A stretch of DNA of 64,000 bases from SZUA-265 sp965651905 (lineage in GTDB: Bacteria; Myxococcota_A; Polyangia; Polyangiales; Polyangiaceae), in NCBI GenBank assembly GCA_965651905.1, contig CBFGUG010000005.1, positions 102,946-166,945 on the forward strand. The letters are read 5' to 3'. Positions 16,781 through 25,615 of the stretch are shown here, in pieces. Position 1 is the stretch's first letter. Every line of letters begins with the position of its first letter. A program made the position numbers and the translations under genes. The notes under the pieces are model-generated. The model searched no databases. It saw only the letters and a program-made list of their open reading frames with translations, and was not told the origin of the DNA.

Positions 16781-18349
16781 ATGGGAGCCTACAAGTCGAT
16801 CCGAGGCTGGTCGTTGGCGCTGGCGCTGTGTGCGTCTGCGCTGGTCGGCTGCACCACAACGTCAGAAGACATTCAGCATTGGGCAAACACGAAACAAGGC
16901 CCGCAAAAGCTGATGTCCGTCGTCACGCACTCGAAGTTCCCGATGGCATTACGCGGCGAAGCCGTCCTGAGCTTGATCGGGATGCCACCGAGAGGGGGGC
17001 GCCGAGTGGGCATCGACGACGCCATCGCGGGGCTCGATCGCGTGCAGCCTCCCGAACGCGAACGCCTGATGGCGCACGTGGTGCCGGGCCTGGTGAGCAA
17101 GCTGACCGCACCGCCACCTCCTGAGGGCGAGCCAGATGAGTCCGTGCCATTCAAGGACGCCGCGTACGCCATGCTCACCGAAGACGATGGCAAGCTGGTC
17201 ACGACGCCAGAACACCGACAGCAACTCGAACAGGCACTGGCCGTCTGGGCCCACGCGGATTTCGAGCGCAGGCAAGACGCCCCGGGCCAAAACGTGGGCA
17301 TGCGCCAGATGCTGGCGTTGCTTGGACCGCAGAGTCTCTCCAAACTGCCAGAACGCATCACGCCTGACGGCAATACTCAACGCTTGGTCAGCCTGATCGC
17401 CGAACTCGGAGACGCGCCGACAAGAGCAGCTGCTGCCGCCAAACTAGTCGAAATGGCAGACTTCACGGCCTCTCCTGCGTGGCTCACCGCGAAACAGCCC
17501 GAGTTGAAGAAGGCGAACGAGGTCTCAGGCATCAAGGCTGACACCAAGGCCTTCGATGCGCAGCTACAACAGTTTCAAGAGGAAGAGCTCCTACGCCTGT
17601 TCGCGTCCCTCAAGCAACTGAAGTCGCCAGGTGGAGCACAGTACCTCGCCCGCGTTGCCGCGGATCCGAAACGACCAGAGAAACAACGTGCAGGCGCCCT
17701 AGCGGCGCTCGAAGGGCAAGTCGACGGCAAGGACGACGGGACGTTTCAGGCCCTGCTCTCGGTAGCCAAAGCCACTGACACTCCAGACACGGTTCGCACC
17801 CTAGCATTCCGCCGACTAGCTACCTTCACCTACACGCAGCTCGCCGAGCCCCTATACGACACCTTCGGCGGCGACGACTGGCGAGTGCGTTGGCTCGCGG
17901 GAGAACTACTCCTGCAAAAGCTGAACGCTTCGCAACTGGACGAGTTCATGTCGCGGCTCGAGAAGGTCGAACACATGGCGGTTACGGAACCGCTGACGTA
18001 CGGCAAGCTGCTGGCGAAGGTAGAAGGCCTGAAGAACGTCAGCGAAACCGTGGATTCTTACAGTTCGAGTTCAAATGAGACGCCTGTCAGGCTAGCCGCG
18101 TTGGGCTACTACTACAGCCACGGCTCGTCGGAGCAGCTCGACCGCGTCGCACGGTACGACGCGGATCGCTCAAAAGTCCCGGAGTGCAGCGAAAACGCGA
18201 AGGACTGCGACTGGCGCTGCGGCGAGACCGAGGTCGAGACGCTCGGCGACTACGTCAAGCACTGCATCGTCCCCGCAATGGCACAAGCCAGCGGCCCATC
18301 GAAATCTAGCGATGCAAAAGCTTCGCAAGATCCCCAAAAGACAAAGTAA
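16781..18349 (+). CDS. predicted lipoprotein with HEAT-like helical repeats
   Basis: 522 residues. A lipoprotein signal with lipobox LVGC places the acylated cysteine at residue 24. The rest is almost wholly alpha-helical with degenerate paired helices (QYLARVAADPKRPEKQRAGA, WRVRWLAGELLLQKL) that look like HEAT repeats. A cysteine-containing patch (PECSENAKDCDWRCGE) lies near the C-terminus. It is probably membrane-anchored on the periplasmic side and used for protein-protein contact. No enzyme motif seen. The 193 bp upstream, shared with divergent ftsK, contain no promoter I can name. Confidence 0.75.
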   Translation: MGAYKSIRGWSLALALCASALVGCTTTSEDIQHWANTKQGPQKLMSVVTHSKFPMALRGEAVLSLIGMPPRGGRRVGIDDAIAGLDRVQPPERERLMAHVVPGLVSKLTAPPPPEGEPDESVPFKDAAYAMLTEDDGKLVTTPEHRQQLEQALAVWAHADFERRQDAPGQNVGMRQMLALLGPQSLSKLPERITPDGNTQRLVSLIAELGDAPTRAAAAAKLVEMADFTASPAWLTAKQPELKKANEVSGIKADTKAFDAQLQQFQEEELLRLFASLKQLKSPGGAQYLARVAADPKRPEKQRAGALAALEGQVDGKDDGTFQALLSVAKATDTPDTVRTLAFRRLATFTYTQLAEPLYDTFGGDDWRVRWLAGELLLQKLNASQLDEFMSRLEKVEHMAVTEPLTYGKLLAKVEGLKNVSETVDSYSSSSNETPVRLAALGYYYSHGSSEQLDRVARYDADRSKVPECSENAKDCDWRCGETEVETLGDYVKHCIVPAMAQASGPSKSSDAKASQDPQKTK

Positions 18350-18390
18350 GATGCGAAAGCTCATGCCCGCCGGGGCAAGGTGAACTTTCG

Positions 18391-19179
18391 ATGTCCGATA
18401 CCAGCAAGACGATTCGTTCCTTTCAATGTCGCGACACGCTCTGGGAGAAGTTCGAGCAGATGGCCCGTGAGCTCGAGTGCTCGGTCGATTACCTGATCAA
18501 CGACTCCATGAAGCAATACGCGAGGCAGCGGGGGTACGGCAGTACTCGCGGAGGTGGCCTGCCCGCTCCCAGTCGAACCTCATTACAGCCTCCGGCCCCA
18601 ATGGCGAGCAACGCCCCGACGGTGGCTCCGCCGCCACCACCTGGCGCACCGCCGCCAGCAGCTCCTCCGCCACTGCCCGTTTCCGTGGCAGCTCCGCCGC
18701 CACCACCCGGCGCGCCGCCCCCAGTGCCCAGGCAACGCTCACGTACGCCTGGCGTCGGCGCACCTCCGCTTCCACCACCAGTCGCAGGCGGCGCTCCGCC
18801 CCCTCCTGGACCACCGCCGCCCGCGCGCAGCCGCGCAGCAGCGCCGCCTCCAGTACATCAGAGTGCGGCGCCGCCGCCCCGTGCTGTCGCCGCGCCGCGT
18901 CGCGCGATCAACGCGTACTACAACGGGCAACGCTTCACCGTGACCAAAGACCAGTTCATCATCGGGCGCGGAAAGCAGACTTCGGACCTCACCATCAAAG
19001 ATCCGAACGTCTCGCGCCAGCACGCCATGGTCGAGTTCTTGGGCGGCAACTACTTCATGGTCGACTTGGGTTCGACGAACGGCGTGGAGTTCAACGGACA
19101 GCGCGTACAACGTCAGCCCATCAACGAAGGTGACGTGTTCCGCGTGTGTGACCACGAGCTGCGCTTTTCGTTCTACTGA
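18391..19179 (+). CDS. ribbon-helix-helix-like N-terminus fused to an FHA domain through a proline-rich linker
   Basis: 262 residues in three parts. Residues 8-48 (SFQCRDTLWEKFEQMARELE through IND-SMKQYARQRGY) have one beta strand and two helices in the ribbon-helix-helix/MetJ-Arc arrangement. Residues 55-180 are low complexity, rich in PPPPPGAPPP-type blocks. Residues 187-262 are a good FHA domain with IIGRG, the SRQH loop (NVSRQHA) and DLGSTNGVEFNG, the features that bind phosphothreonine. Myxobacteria have many Ser/Thr kinases that could supply a partner. Whether the first domain binds DNA or only dimerises is unknown. Confidence 0.8.
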   Translation: MSDTSKTIRSFQCRDTLWEKFEQMARELECSVDYLINDSMKQYARQRGYGSTRGGGLPAPSRTSLQPPAPMASNAPTVAPPPPPGAPPPAAPPPLPVSVAAPPPPPGAPPPVPRQRSRTPGVGAPPLPPPVAGGAPPPPGPPPPARSRAAAPPPVHQSAAPPPRAVAAPRRAINAYYNGQRFTVTKDQFIIGRGKQTSDLTIKDPNVSRQHAMVEFLGGNYFMVDLGSTNGVEFNGQRVQRQPINEGDVFRVCDHELRFSFY

Positions 19180-19240
19180 GCCGAGGCGTCGCTAGCTCGC
19201 AAGCCTGATCCAGCGACGACGCAGCGCCCAAACGAACGAC

Positions 19241-20167
19241 ATGCACGTCAGCATTCTCGGGGCAGGCGCACTCGGACGCGCCTACGCGGCGGCGCTATGT
19301 CGAGCGAAGTGCGAAGTCACGCTGATCAAGCGAACGCAACCCGCGGGACGCAGCAGGTTCACCGCTCGTCGGCATGGTCTCCTCAGCCGACGTGACGTCG
19401 TCGAGGTGAACACCAGCCCACACGTGCCCGCGTGCGATCTAGTCGTGGTTGCCGTGCGAGCCGAGAACGTCGACGATGCCTTGCTCGATTCGCTCGGAGG
19501 GCACCAGGGGCCCGTGGTCGTGTTGACACCGATGTTAGCGCGAGCAACCACGGAGCTGTGGGCGACGTTGCCTCATTGCGTCCCCGCGATGCCGAACGTG
19601 CTCTCGTCGTGGGAAGGCGATCAGCTCGATTACTGGGCGCCGCCGCTGACCCAGACGCTGCTCGACGCGTCGAGCAAGCACGACCCGCTCGTTGGCGACT
19701 TTGCACGACGCGTTCGCCGTGGCGGGATCGGAGTACGCTTTGGCGAGAATGTCACCGACGTGAGCCGCGCCACGACCATCGCCTTCATGCCACTGCAATT
19801 GGCAGCAGTGGCCGAACCTCGAGTGACGCGATGGCACGAAAACTCAGCGTTCATTCGGCGGGTTGCGGCTGGTCTACGTACCTCCCGACGCTTGGCACTC
19901 GACGTAGCTCCTCCTGACTTGGGGATCCGTATCGGCACCTGGGTGCTCAGCTCACCACTCGCGCTGCGCCTGTTCAGCCGGGTCGCGCTGCGCGTATGGC
20001 CACCCGCAGCGCGCTACCTGGCTAGCCACTTCGGCGAGAAACTGAAAGACCAAACCGCACGGTTTGAACGTGAACTACGTGAGCTCGTCGCGGAGGCGAG
20101 GCTGCCATCGGCCAGCGCAGAGCAGTTGCTGGGGCTGGCTGCCCCAACTCGACACGACGGAGAGTGA
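19241..20167 (+). CDS. ketopantoate reductase-like (ApbA/PanE) NAD(P)-binding protein
   Basis: 308 residues starting with the Rossmann motif VSILGAGALGRAYAAAL, then DLVVVAVRAENVDDAL and PVVVLTPMLA, the ApbA N-terminal layout. The second half is helical as in ketopantoate reductases but lacks sequence features that would prove that substrate; the typical N-G-x-x-x-E-x-x stretch around the dinucleotide/substrate cleft is replaced by MPNVLSSWEGD. It may be a diverged 2-hydroxyacid-type dehydrogenase. It stands 61 bp after the FHA gene on the same strand. Confidence 0.7.
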   Translation: MHVSILGAGALGRAYAAALCRAKCEVTLIKRTQPAGRSRFTARRHGLLSRRDVVEVNTSPHVPACDLVVVAVRAENVDDALLDSLGGHQGPVVVLTPMLARATTELWATLPHCVPAMPNVLSSWEGDQLDYWAPPLTQTLLDASSKHDPLVGDFARRVRRGGIGVRFGENVTDVSRATTIAFMPLQLAAVAEPRVTRWHENSAFIRRVAAGLRTSRRLALDVAPPDLGIRIGTWVLSSPLALRLFSRVALRVWPPAARYLASHFGEKLKDQTARFERELRELVAEARLPSASAEQLLGLAAPTRHDGE

Positions 20168-20224
20168 AGCTCCTGCCGAAGACGGAAGTTTCCCGAGTCG
20201 CGTTCTCTCGACTAACCTTTTGCC

Positions 20225-21478
20225 ATGCGCGTGAGGTGGATCGTCTCGGGACTCGTCGCAGCAGCCTCACTTGCCGCGGTGGCCACAGCTTCGCCGCCGC
20301 CATGGAGGCCCGAAGGCGGCGTGCCCCTGCCCTCGAGCGCACACAGCTTGGAACTCGTCGTGCACGACGCCCCCATTCACTTCGCGCCAGCCCCTTCCTC
20401 CAAACGTCGAGGGTCCGCACAACTAGCAGCGCGGCTCCCCGTGCTCGGGTGGGTCGGCCCGAACGGCAGTTGCACGGGTCGCTGGTTTTTGGTCGGGCCA
20501 GAAGCTTGGTTGTGTGAGCAACACGCGCGCCTCAGCAGCTGGCCGCCGGGGAGCCCATCGAAACAGAGCAGTGCGGCAGGACTCCCCTACGACTACAACT
20601 TCGTGGGCGCTGATGGCTCGTTCGGATACGCGAGTCTGAGTCTCGCCGAAGAAGGGATCCCCGACTCGCAGCTCGAGCCGGGCTTCGCGGTCGCGCTCAG
20701 GAGCGTGGAACGCAAACCCGGCGGGGAGCTGTACGGACTCACGACGCACGGTCTGTGGATCCCGATGCGTGACTTGCGACCCGCTGGCGGCTCTGCGTTC
20801 CAAGGCGCGATGCTCCGAGAAGACTCGCTCGCCGTCGGGTGGACTTTCAGGCCTCGTACCCCCATTTACTCCAAACCCAACTACCGCGTCCCCTCTCAGA
20901 CGTTGGACAAGCTGACGCGCGTCGACGTGCTCGAACACTTAGAAAAGTGGGGGCGTCGTTGGGTTCGTATCGGCGAGCAACGCTGGCTTCGTCGCGAAGA
21001 CCTACGGATCCCGACGGCGCGCCGCACACCCGACGAACTGAGAGACGGCGAACGCTGGCTGCAAATAGACACCGAAAACCAGACTCTCATCGCCTTCGAA
21101 GGTGACGTACCCGTCTTCGCGACGCTGGTGTCGACGGGCAAAGGTACGGCGGGCAGTGAACAGGCTACACCTGCTGGTCAGCATCGAATCTGGGTCAAAC
21201 TGGTCAGCACCGACATGACCAACCTGGAAGATTTGGACGCCAGTCGCTACTACGCCATCGAGGAAGTGCCCTGGGTGATGTTCTTCGAACGCGGCTACGG
21301 ACTGCACGGCGCGTTTTGGCATGACGACTTCGGCAATCGACGGAGTCACGGCTGCGTTAACCTGAGCCCCAAGGACGCTCAGTTCGTCTTCGGCTGGGCA
21401 GGTCCTGAGTTGCCCGATGGCTGGCACGCAAGTCACCCCACGGCGTACGACCCGGGTACGATCGTGGTCGTACACTGA
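20225..21478 (+). CDS. L,D-transpeptidase (YkuD family), secreted
   Basis: 417 residues with an N-terminal signal peptide (MRVRWIVSGLVAAASLAAVATA). An SH3-like segment (about 217-255, TPIYSKPNYRV through WVRIGEQRWLRREDL) precedes the catalytic domain. That domain has the YkuD signature: GLHGAFWHDDFGNRRSHGCV, with the nucleophilic cysteine in SHGCVNL and conserved histidines. Such enzymes make 3-3 peptidoglycan crosslinks or attach proteins to the wall. The first 200 residues are without recognised domain. The protein should act in the periplasm. Confidence 0.88.
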   Translation: MRVRWIVSGLVAAASLAAVATASPPPWRPEGGVPLPSSAHSLELVVHDAPIHFAPAPSSKRRGSAQLAARLPVLGWVGPNGSCTGRWFLVGPEAWLCEQHARLSSWPPGSPSKQSSAAGLPYDYNFVGADGSFGYASLSLAEEGIPDSQLEPGFAVALRSVERKPGGELYGLTTHGLWIPMRDLRPAGGSAFQGAMLREDSLAVGWTFRPRTPIYSKPNYRVPSQTLDKLTRVDVLEHLEKWGRRWVRIGEQRWLRREDLRIPTARRTPDELRDGERWLQIDTENQTLIAFEGDVPVFATLVSTGKGTAGSEQATPAGQHRIWVKLVSTDMTNLEDLDASRYYAIEEVPWVMFFERGYGLHGAFWHDDFGNRRSHGCVNLSPKDAQFVFGWAGPELPDGWHASHPTAYDPGTIVVVH

Positions 21479-21774
21479 CGTTCGTCTGGGGCATTTTGGA
21501 GTTTTGTCGAAGTTGCTCGCCGCGCGGATGTCGTCGGAACGCAGGGTGCCAGTCACCGCGGGTGGTCAGGCTTGAAAAGCTCAGCCAATGCAGACTACGG
21601 TGGTCGAGATGAGCGAGCTAGCCTGGGTGAGTGTTGCCACGCCCCGTTTGATTTGGGACTGCGCTGGCCTCGCTCGTTTGCAGCTCGTGAGTCGTTCCTT
21701 CCACGGCAGCGATCCCTCTCGTCCTCCCGACGTCACGATGACCGGGTGGGCTCTCTCCAGCGACTGAATCTCAA
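21479..21774. other. 296-bp spacer, nothing recognised
   Basis: A short open frame crosses this stretch and enters the following gene in another frame, but it has no coding character. I see no hairpin terminator, tRNA or clear promoter; the promoter of the ABC1 kinase gene presumably lies here. Confidence 0.4.
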
Positions 21775-23430
21775 GTGGTCTCCATCGTGCACGCGGCCCG
21801 GGATCTCGGGCGCATCCGAGAGGTTTCGACCGTGCTCATGCGTCACGGTTTCGGAGAGGTCGTCGCGCGCCTGGGCCTGGGTCGCAAATCCGACAGGGCA
21901 CCTGCGGCCAACGCTAGCACGGACAAGAACGAGAACCTCGGGGTTCGGGTGCGTCTGGTGCTCGAAGACCTGGGTCCATCATTCGTAAAGCTGGGACAGA
22001 TCATCTCCACGCGTGCGGACGTGCTGCCCGCAGGCGTCGTCAGCGAACTCCGCAAGTTGCAGGACTCAGTCGCGCAAGTTCCGTTCAGCGCGATTGAGGA
22101 AAGAATCGAACAGTCACTCGGCGCACCGATCGCAGAGCTATTCGAAACCTTCGACGAACAGCCGCTAGCAGCGGCTAGCGTGGCGCAGGTTCACAGGGCC
22201 ACCCTGCGAACGGAAGAGGGCCTTCGAGATGTGGCCGTAAAAGTGCAGCGCCCGGGTATCGGCGCGACTATCTCCAGCGACCTGGACATCTTGCACACGT
22301 TGGCAGCGATGCTCGAACGCGCGATTCCAGAGTCGCGCACGTACTCGCCCGTCGGTTTGGTGCAGCAATTCGACCGAGCAATCACGAGTGAACTCGACTT
22401 CACCCAGGAAGCCGACAACGCCCAGCGTTTTGCCGACAACTTCGCCGAACACGAATTCGTACGCTTCCCCAAGGTGTATCGCAACGTTTCGAGCAAACAC
22501 GTGATCACGCTGGAGTACCTCGACGGCTGCAAGATCCCAGTCGCCATCGAACGAGGATATTCAGGTAAACGCTTGGCGCGCATGGCGCTCAAGCTCGTCA
22601 CGAAGCAAATCTTCGAAGACGGCTTCTTTCACGCCGACCCGCACCCAGGCAATGTGCTGATCCTCGGCACTCCAGAAGATCCGATATACGCGCTGATCGA
22701 TCTGGGCATGGTGGGACGGCTGAGCCCCCGCATGCGTGACCAGACCGTCGACTTGATGGTGGCCGCGTTACGCCGCGACTACGACGGCATCGCCGACGCG
22801 ATGCTGGCACTGGCAACGCCGACGACCAAGATCGATCATCAGGCGTACCGCGCGGAGGTAGCGATCCTCGCCGACCGTTACCTGGGCAAACAGCTGAAGG
22901 ACATCGAGATGAGCGGTCTCGTGCGCGACTTGGTCGGCACCGCCACTCGCTACGGACTCGAAGTCCCGGCCGATTTTTTGCTGGTCGGTAAAGCACTGAT
23001 GACGATCGAAGGCATCGGCAAGGAGATAGCGCCCGACCTCGACATTCTCGAAGAAGCGCGCCCCTTGTTCTTCGACATCCTCAAGCGGCGCTACTCGCCC
23101 GAGCGCATCGGTAGCGAGTTGTTGCGACGCATGGAGCGCCTCGGCTGGATGTCGTCCACGGTCCCTGAGCAACTGCAGGAAGTGCTCGAAGATCTGCGCG
23201 TGGGGCGACTACTGGTTCGCACGCGGGATGATTCGCGCAGTCAGGCCATCGACAAACTCGGACGGCGGCTGTTCACCGCCTTGCTGCTATGCACGCTGCT
23301 GGCGTGCGCCACGTTTCTGCTCGTGTACGGGCCACAGTGGGCAGCCATCACGGCAGGTGTGCTGACCGCGCTCGGACTGATGTCCCACGCCACGGTGGAG
23401 CTGTACGCGCGCCTGACGCGCAAACCCTAG
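21775..23430 (+). CDS. ABC1/UbiB/AarF atypical kinase-like protein
   Basis: 551 residues. It has the UbiB hallmarks: the KxGQ helix (FVKLGQIISTRADVLP), the alanine-rich loop AAASVAQVHRA replacing the P-loop, the VAVKVQRPGI lysine strand, the catalytic HADPHPGN loop and the metal-binding DLGMVG motif. Two membrane helices end the protein (about 500-545). UbiB proteins support ubiquinone or other isoprenoid-lipid homeostasis at the membrane and have ATPase activity. The GTG start at 21775 gives a normal N-terminus. It faces atpE and ends at a shared hairpin. Confidence 0.92.
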   Translation: MVSIVHAARDLGRIREVSTVLMRHGFGEVVARLGLGRKSDRAPAANASTDKNENLGVRVRLVLEDLGPSFVKLGQIISTRADVLPAGVVSELRKLQDSVAQVPFSAIEERIEQSLGAPIAELFETFDEQPLAAASVAQVHRATLRTEEGLRDVAVKVQRPGIGATISSDLDILHTLAAMLERAIPESRTYSPVGLVQQFDRAITSELDFTQEADNAQRFADNFAEHEFVRFPKVYRNVSSKHVITLEYLDGCKIPVAIERGYSGKRLARMALKLVTKQIFEDGFFHADPHPGNVLILGTPEDPIYALIDLGMVGRLSPRMRDQTVDLMVAALRRDYDGIADAMLALATPTTKIDHQAYRAEVAILADRYLGKQLKDIEMSGLVRDLVGTATRYGLEVPADFLLVGKALMTIEGIGKEIAPDLDILEEARPLFFDILKRRYSPERIGSELLRRMERLGWMSSTVPEQLQEVLEDLRVGRLLVRTRDDSRSQAIDKLGRRLFTALLLCTLLACATFLLVYGPQWAAITAGVLTALGLMSHATVELYARLTRKP

Positions 23431-23564
23431 AACCCCGCTCCACCGCTGAGGTAGATCCGATGCGTACGCATCGAGTCGCTGCGATTTCCGACGACTCGCA
23501 CGGGCAAGGACTGACTCGGCCCTCGCCCAACGCGGCGGGTGCGGAATTCGCACGACGCATGACT

Positions 23565-23593
23565 GAGTCTCAGGCCCATCGGACCTGAGACTC
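23565..23593. terminator. hairpin between convergent ABC1 kinase and atpE genes
   Basis: GAGTCTCAGG and CCTGAGACTC are perfectly complementary, with a nine-base loop. It lies 23 bp from the atpE stop and about 135 bp from the kinase stop, so it probably serves both strands, mainly the atp operon. Confidence 0.65.
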
Positions 23594-23615
23594 GATGGTC
23601 AGCGACTCGAAGGGA

Positions 23616-23948
23616 TCAGGCGCCGACTTTGCCCTGAAGCATGAACGCGATCACCAGTGCCATGAGCACCAGCGACTCGATCAGAGCCAGACCGAGAATC
23701 ATCAGGGTCTGAATGCGGTCACCCGCGCCGGGGTTACGGCTGACACCTTCGACGGCGGACGCTGCAGCACGTCCCTGACCGATTGCGCCACCGAGCACCG
23801 CGAGGCCGATCGCAAGACCAGCACCCAGGGCGGCCAGCGCCTGAGCGTCGAACTCGTTCGCTGCAGCACCCGTCTGGGCGAAGGCAGAAGTGGTGAAGAG
23901 CGTGGTCACGAGGGCTGCGAACATTGCGAGCCGGTTCTTGATGGACAT
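23616..23948 (-). CDS. atpE: ATP synthase F0 subunit c with N-terminal signal-like extension
   Basis: 110 residues. The two c-ring helices are residues 35-64 and 78-105; the ion-carrying Glu91 lies in ALIESLVLMALVI. Before helix 1 there is a 25-residue extension with signal-peptide character (MSIKNRLAMF to SAFAQ), as in some other c subunits that are processed. Gln58 (GAIGQGRAAA), Glu91 and Ser92 occupy the positions of the Gln32-Glu65-Ser66 sodium ligands of Ilyobacter-type c rings, while the Thr67 and Tyr70 positions are Leu93 and Met96. Strong ribosome site TAAGGAG before ATG. Last gene of atpZ-I-B-E. Confidence 0.95.
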   Translation of the reverse strand: MSIKNRLAMFAALVTTLFTTSAFAQTGAAANEFDAQALAALGAGLAIGLAVLGGAIGQGRAAASAVEGVSRNPGAGDRIQTLMILGLALIESLVLMALVIAFMLQGKVGA

Positions 23949-24102
23949 GAGTGAAAGTCTCCTTAATTCGGTCTTTTCAGCGCGGGTGCGAATAGCGGTT
24001 TTTGATGGCGGTGGCCACGATTTTCGTGACCTACCGATTAGTCGTGCAGTGAGTGCAAAAGCGAGGGTTTCGGCGCGATGACACAGCGCGCGCCGTGCAT
24101 CC

Positions 24103-24870
24103 TCAGTGGTCTAGGTGTTCGGTCGCCAACCCGATGTAGATGCAGGTCAACATGGTGAAAACGAGCGTCTGCACGACGATCACCAGACAACCGAGCAGCA
24201 TCACGGGTAGCGGCAAGATCAGGGGGAACATGCCGAGCAGAATCCCCAAGATGAGGTGGTCGACGGTCATGTTGAGCATCAAGCGGACCGCCAGCGTCAC
24301 CGGGCGCACGCAGAGCGAGATGACCTCGATGACGAACAACAGTGGCGCCAGATACCAAGCTGGACCGAACAAGTGTTTGATGTAACTCCAGCCGTTGGTG
24401 ATCAGACCGTAGACGTTGAACAGAATGAAGACGACCAACGCGCAACCGACGGTCACGCTCAGGCTACTGGTAGCCACGGGAAAGGTCGGCAACAGCGCCA
24501 TCACGTTCGAAAAGAAGACGAACAGAGCGGACGCACCAATCAGCGGGAAGTACTTCTTCGCTCGCTCTGGCCCCATCACGTTCTTGGCCATGTCGTAGAA
24601 GTAGCCGATGAACGCCTCCATGAAGGTGCGCAGCGTGAGGGTTGCGTCCGGCACCACGGCGTTGTCCGTGTCGGCCAATTGAAAGCGCACGCGACGCGCC
24701 AACACCAGTAACAGCACCATGATCAGCGCCGAGGCGGCGATTGGCTCGAACACGTGCCAGGTCGGCTCTTTGTGTCCGATCATGCTCTCGCCCGCCAAGT
24801 GTGCGTTGCGAGAAAGCGTTTCTTTCATGTGTTCCAGGAGGAACGTCAACCAGCTGCTGTGTCCGGGCAC
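24103..24870 (-). CDS. atpB: ATP synthase F0 subunit a
   Basis: 255 residues with five or six membrane helices. The essential arginine is Arg196 in RPVTLAVRLMLN, and the C-terminal helix ends TCIYIGLATEH as in other a subunits. With the c ring it forms the ion path. The GTG start at 24870 has AGGA eight bases upstream (CAGGAATTCACAGTG); ATG at 24828 is the alternative and would lose 14 residues. atpE follows after 154 bp. Confidence 0.95.
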   Translation of the reverse strand: MPGHSSWLTFLLEHMKETLSRNAHLAGESMIGHKEPTWHVFEPIAASALIMVLLLVLARRVRFQLADTDNAVVPDATLTLRTFMEAFIGYFYDMAKNVMGPERAKKYFPLIGASALFVFFSNVMALLPTFPVATSSLSVTVGCALVVFILFNVYGLITNGWSYIKHLFGPAWYLAPLLFVIEVISLCVRPVTLAVRLMLNMTVDHLILGILLGMFPLILPLPVMLLGCLVIVVQTLVFTMLTCIYIGLATEHLDH

Positions 24871-24900
24871 TGTGAATTCCTGTGACCTACGTCCCGACGA

Positions 24901-25287
24901 TCAACCTCGGTGGAGGGATGCGGCGGGAGACAGTTGTGAGATAAGAATGCCGATGGGCAGCACCGCCAGCCCGATCAGGAGCGGCAAGCCCTGCACGAAT
25001 CGCGCGTCAAATAGCAGGTACAGACCCGCGATGACCACGGAAAACTTCAGCACGAATCCGACCTTGAAACGCGTCGCTGGCTCGCCAGCAACGAAGGCAG
25101 AAACGCCCCGTGCGAGCAGCCAGAAGTTGGCAACGGCCAGCGCCGCACCGACGGCCACGCTGGCGGCAAAGGCCGTCCCGAAGGAAGGCAACGCAACGAT
25201 CGGAGCGACGACACCAAGCACGACGACACGTCGCATCACGACACGCCAGGCGTCGTTCGTGGCTTCTGCGCTAGCTCCGGTCTTCAT
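24901..25287 (-). CDS. atpI: ATP synthase subunit I-like membrane protein (AtpI)
   Basis: 128 residues. After a short hydrophilic start (MKTGASAEATNDAWR) there are four hydrophobic segments, about 18-36, 40-62, 76-92 and 96-112, the arrangement of the small membrane protein that precedes atpB and helps assemble the c ring or supply Mg2+. I chose the ATG at 25287, which overlaps the end of atpZ by 17 bases; the longer frame starts inside that gene. The family is poorly conserved, so the assignment rests on topology and position. Confidence 0.75.
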   Translation of the reverse strand: MKTGASAEATNDAWRVVMRRVVVLGVVAPIVALPSFGTAFAASVAVGAALAVANFWLLARGVSAFVAGEPATRFKVGFVLKFSVVIAGLYLLFDARFVQGLPLLIGLAVLPIGILISQLSPAASLHRG

Positions 25288-25537
25288 GGTACTTCTTGCG
25301 CGCCGCTTTGCGCTCTGCTTCCGCTTTGGCGGCGTCCTCTTTGATGCGATTGAGCGCCCGCCAAACGGCGCGCACGGCGTGCGCCAATCCCAGAAAAAAT
25401 CCAATGATTAGGAAGGTATTGCCACTGTCCCAGTGCTCGTCGGCAAGCGACCCGACGTAGCAGGCCAGCACCAGACCAAGAACCATCTCGAGGCCTAGCG
25501 TCCCGTAGCTTCCGACACCTTTCCAGCTTCCTTGCAC
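25271..25537 (-). CDS. atpZ: AtpZ/AtpI-type F0F1-ATPase accessory subunit
   Basis: 88 residues from a GTG start. The core YGTLGLEMVLGLVLACYVGS, followed by LADEHWDSG and a second helix FLIIGFFLGLAHAVRAVWR, is the ATPase_gene1 (AtpZ) pattern of two membrane helices. A charged C-terminal helix (KEDAAKAEAERKAARKKYH) would be cytoplasmic. Partner of AtpI in c-ring assembly. First gene of the four-gene atp unit; it is divergent from the outer-membrane-like gene at 25616, and the two share a 78-bp promoter region. Confidence 0.85.
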   Translation of the reverse strand: MQGSWKGVGSYGTLGLEMVLGLVLACYVGSLADEHWDSGNTFLIIGFFLGLAHAVRAVWRALNRIKEDAAKAEAERKAARKKYHEDRS

Positions 25538-25615
25538 TTACACCGTGACAGCGGCGGTCGAGTAACACGCGGTAGATCGAAGGGCAACGTCGAGATTGTC
25601 GCAGGTCCAATTACA

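Noticed and set aside
18600..18900. Repeated CCGCC/GGCGC blocks that look like tandem repeats
   Set aside because: They encode the proline-rich linker of the FHA protein; low-complexity coding sequence, not a DNA repeat element.
21572..21988. 138-codon plus-strand frame before the ABC1 kinase gene
   Set aside because: Overlaps the start of the kinase gene in another frame and has no coding character.
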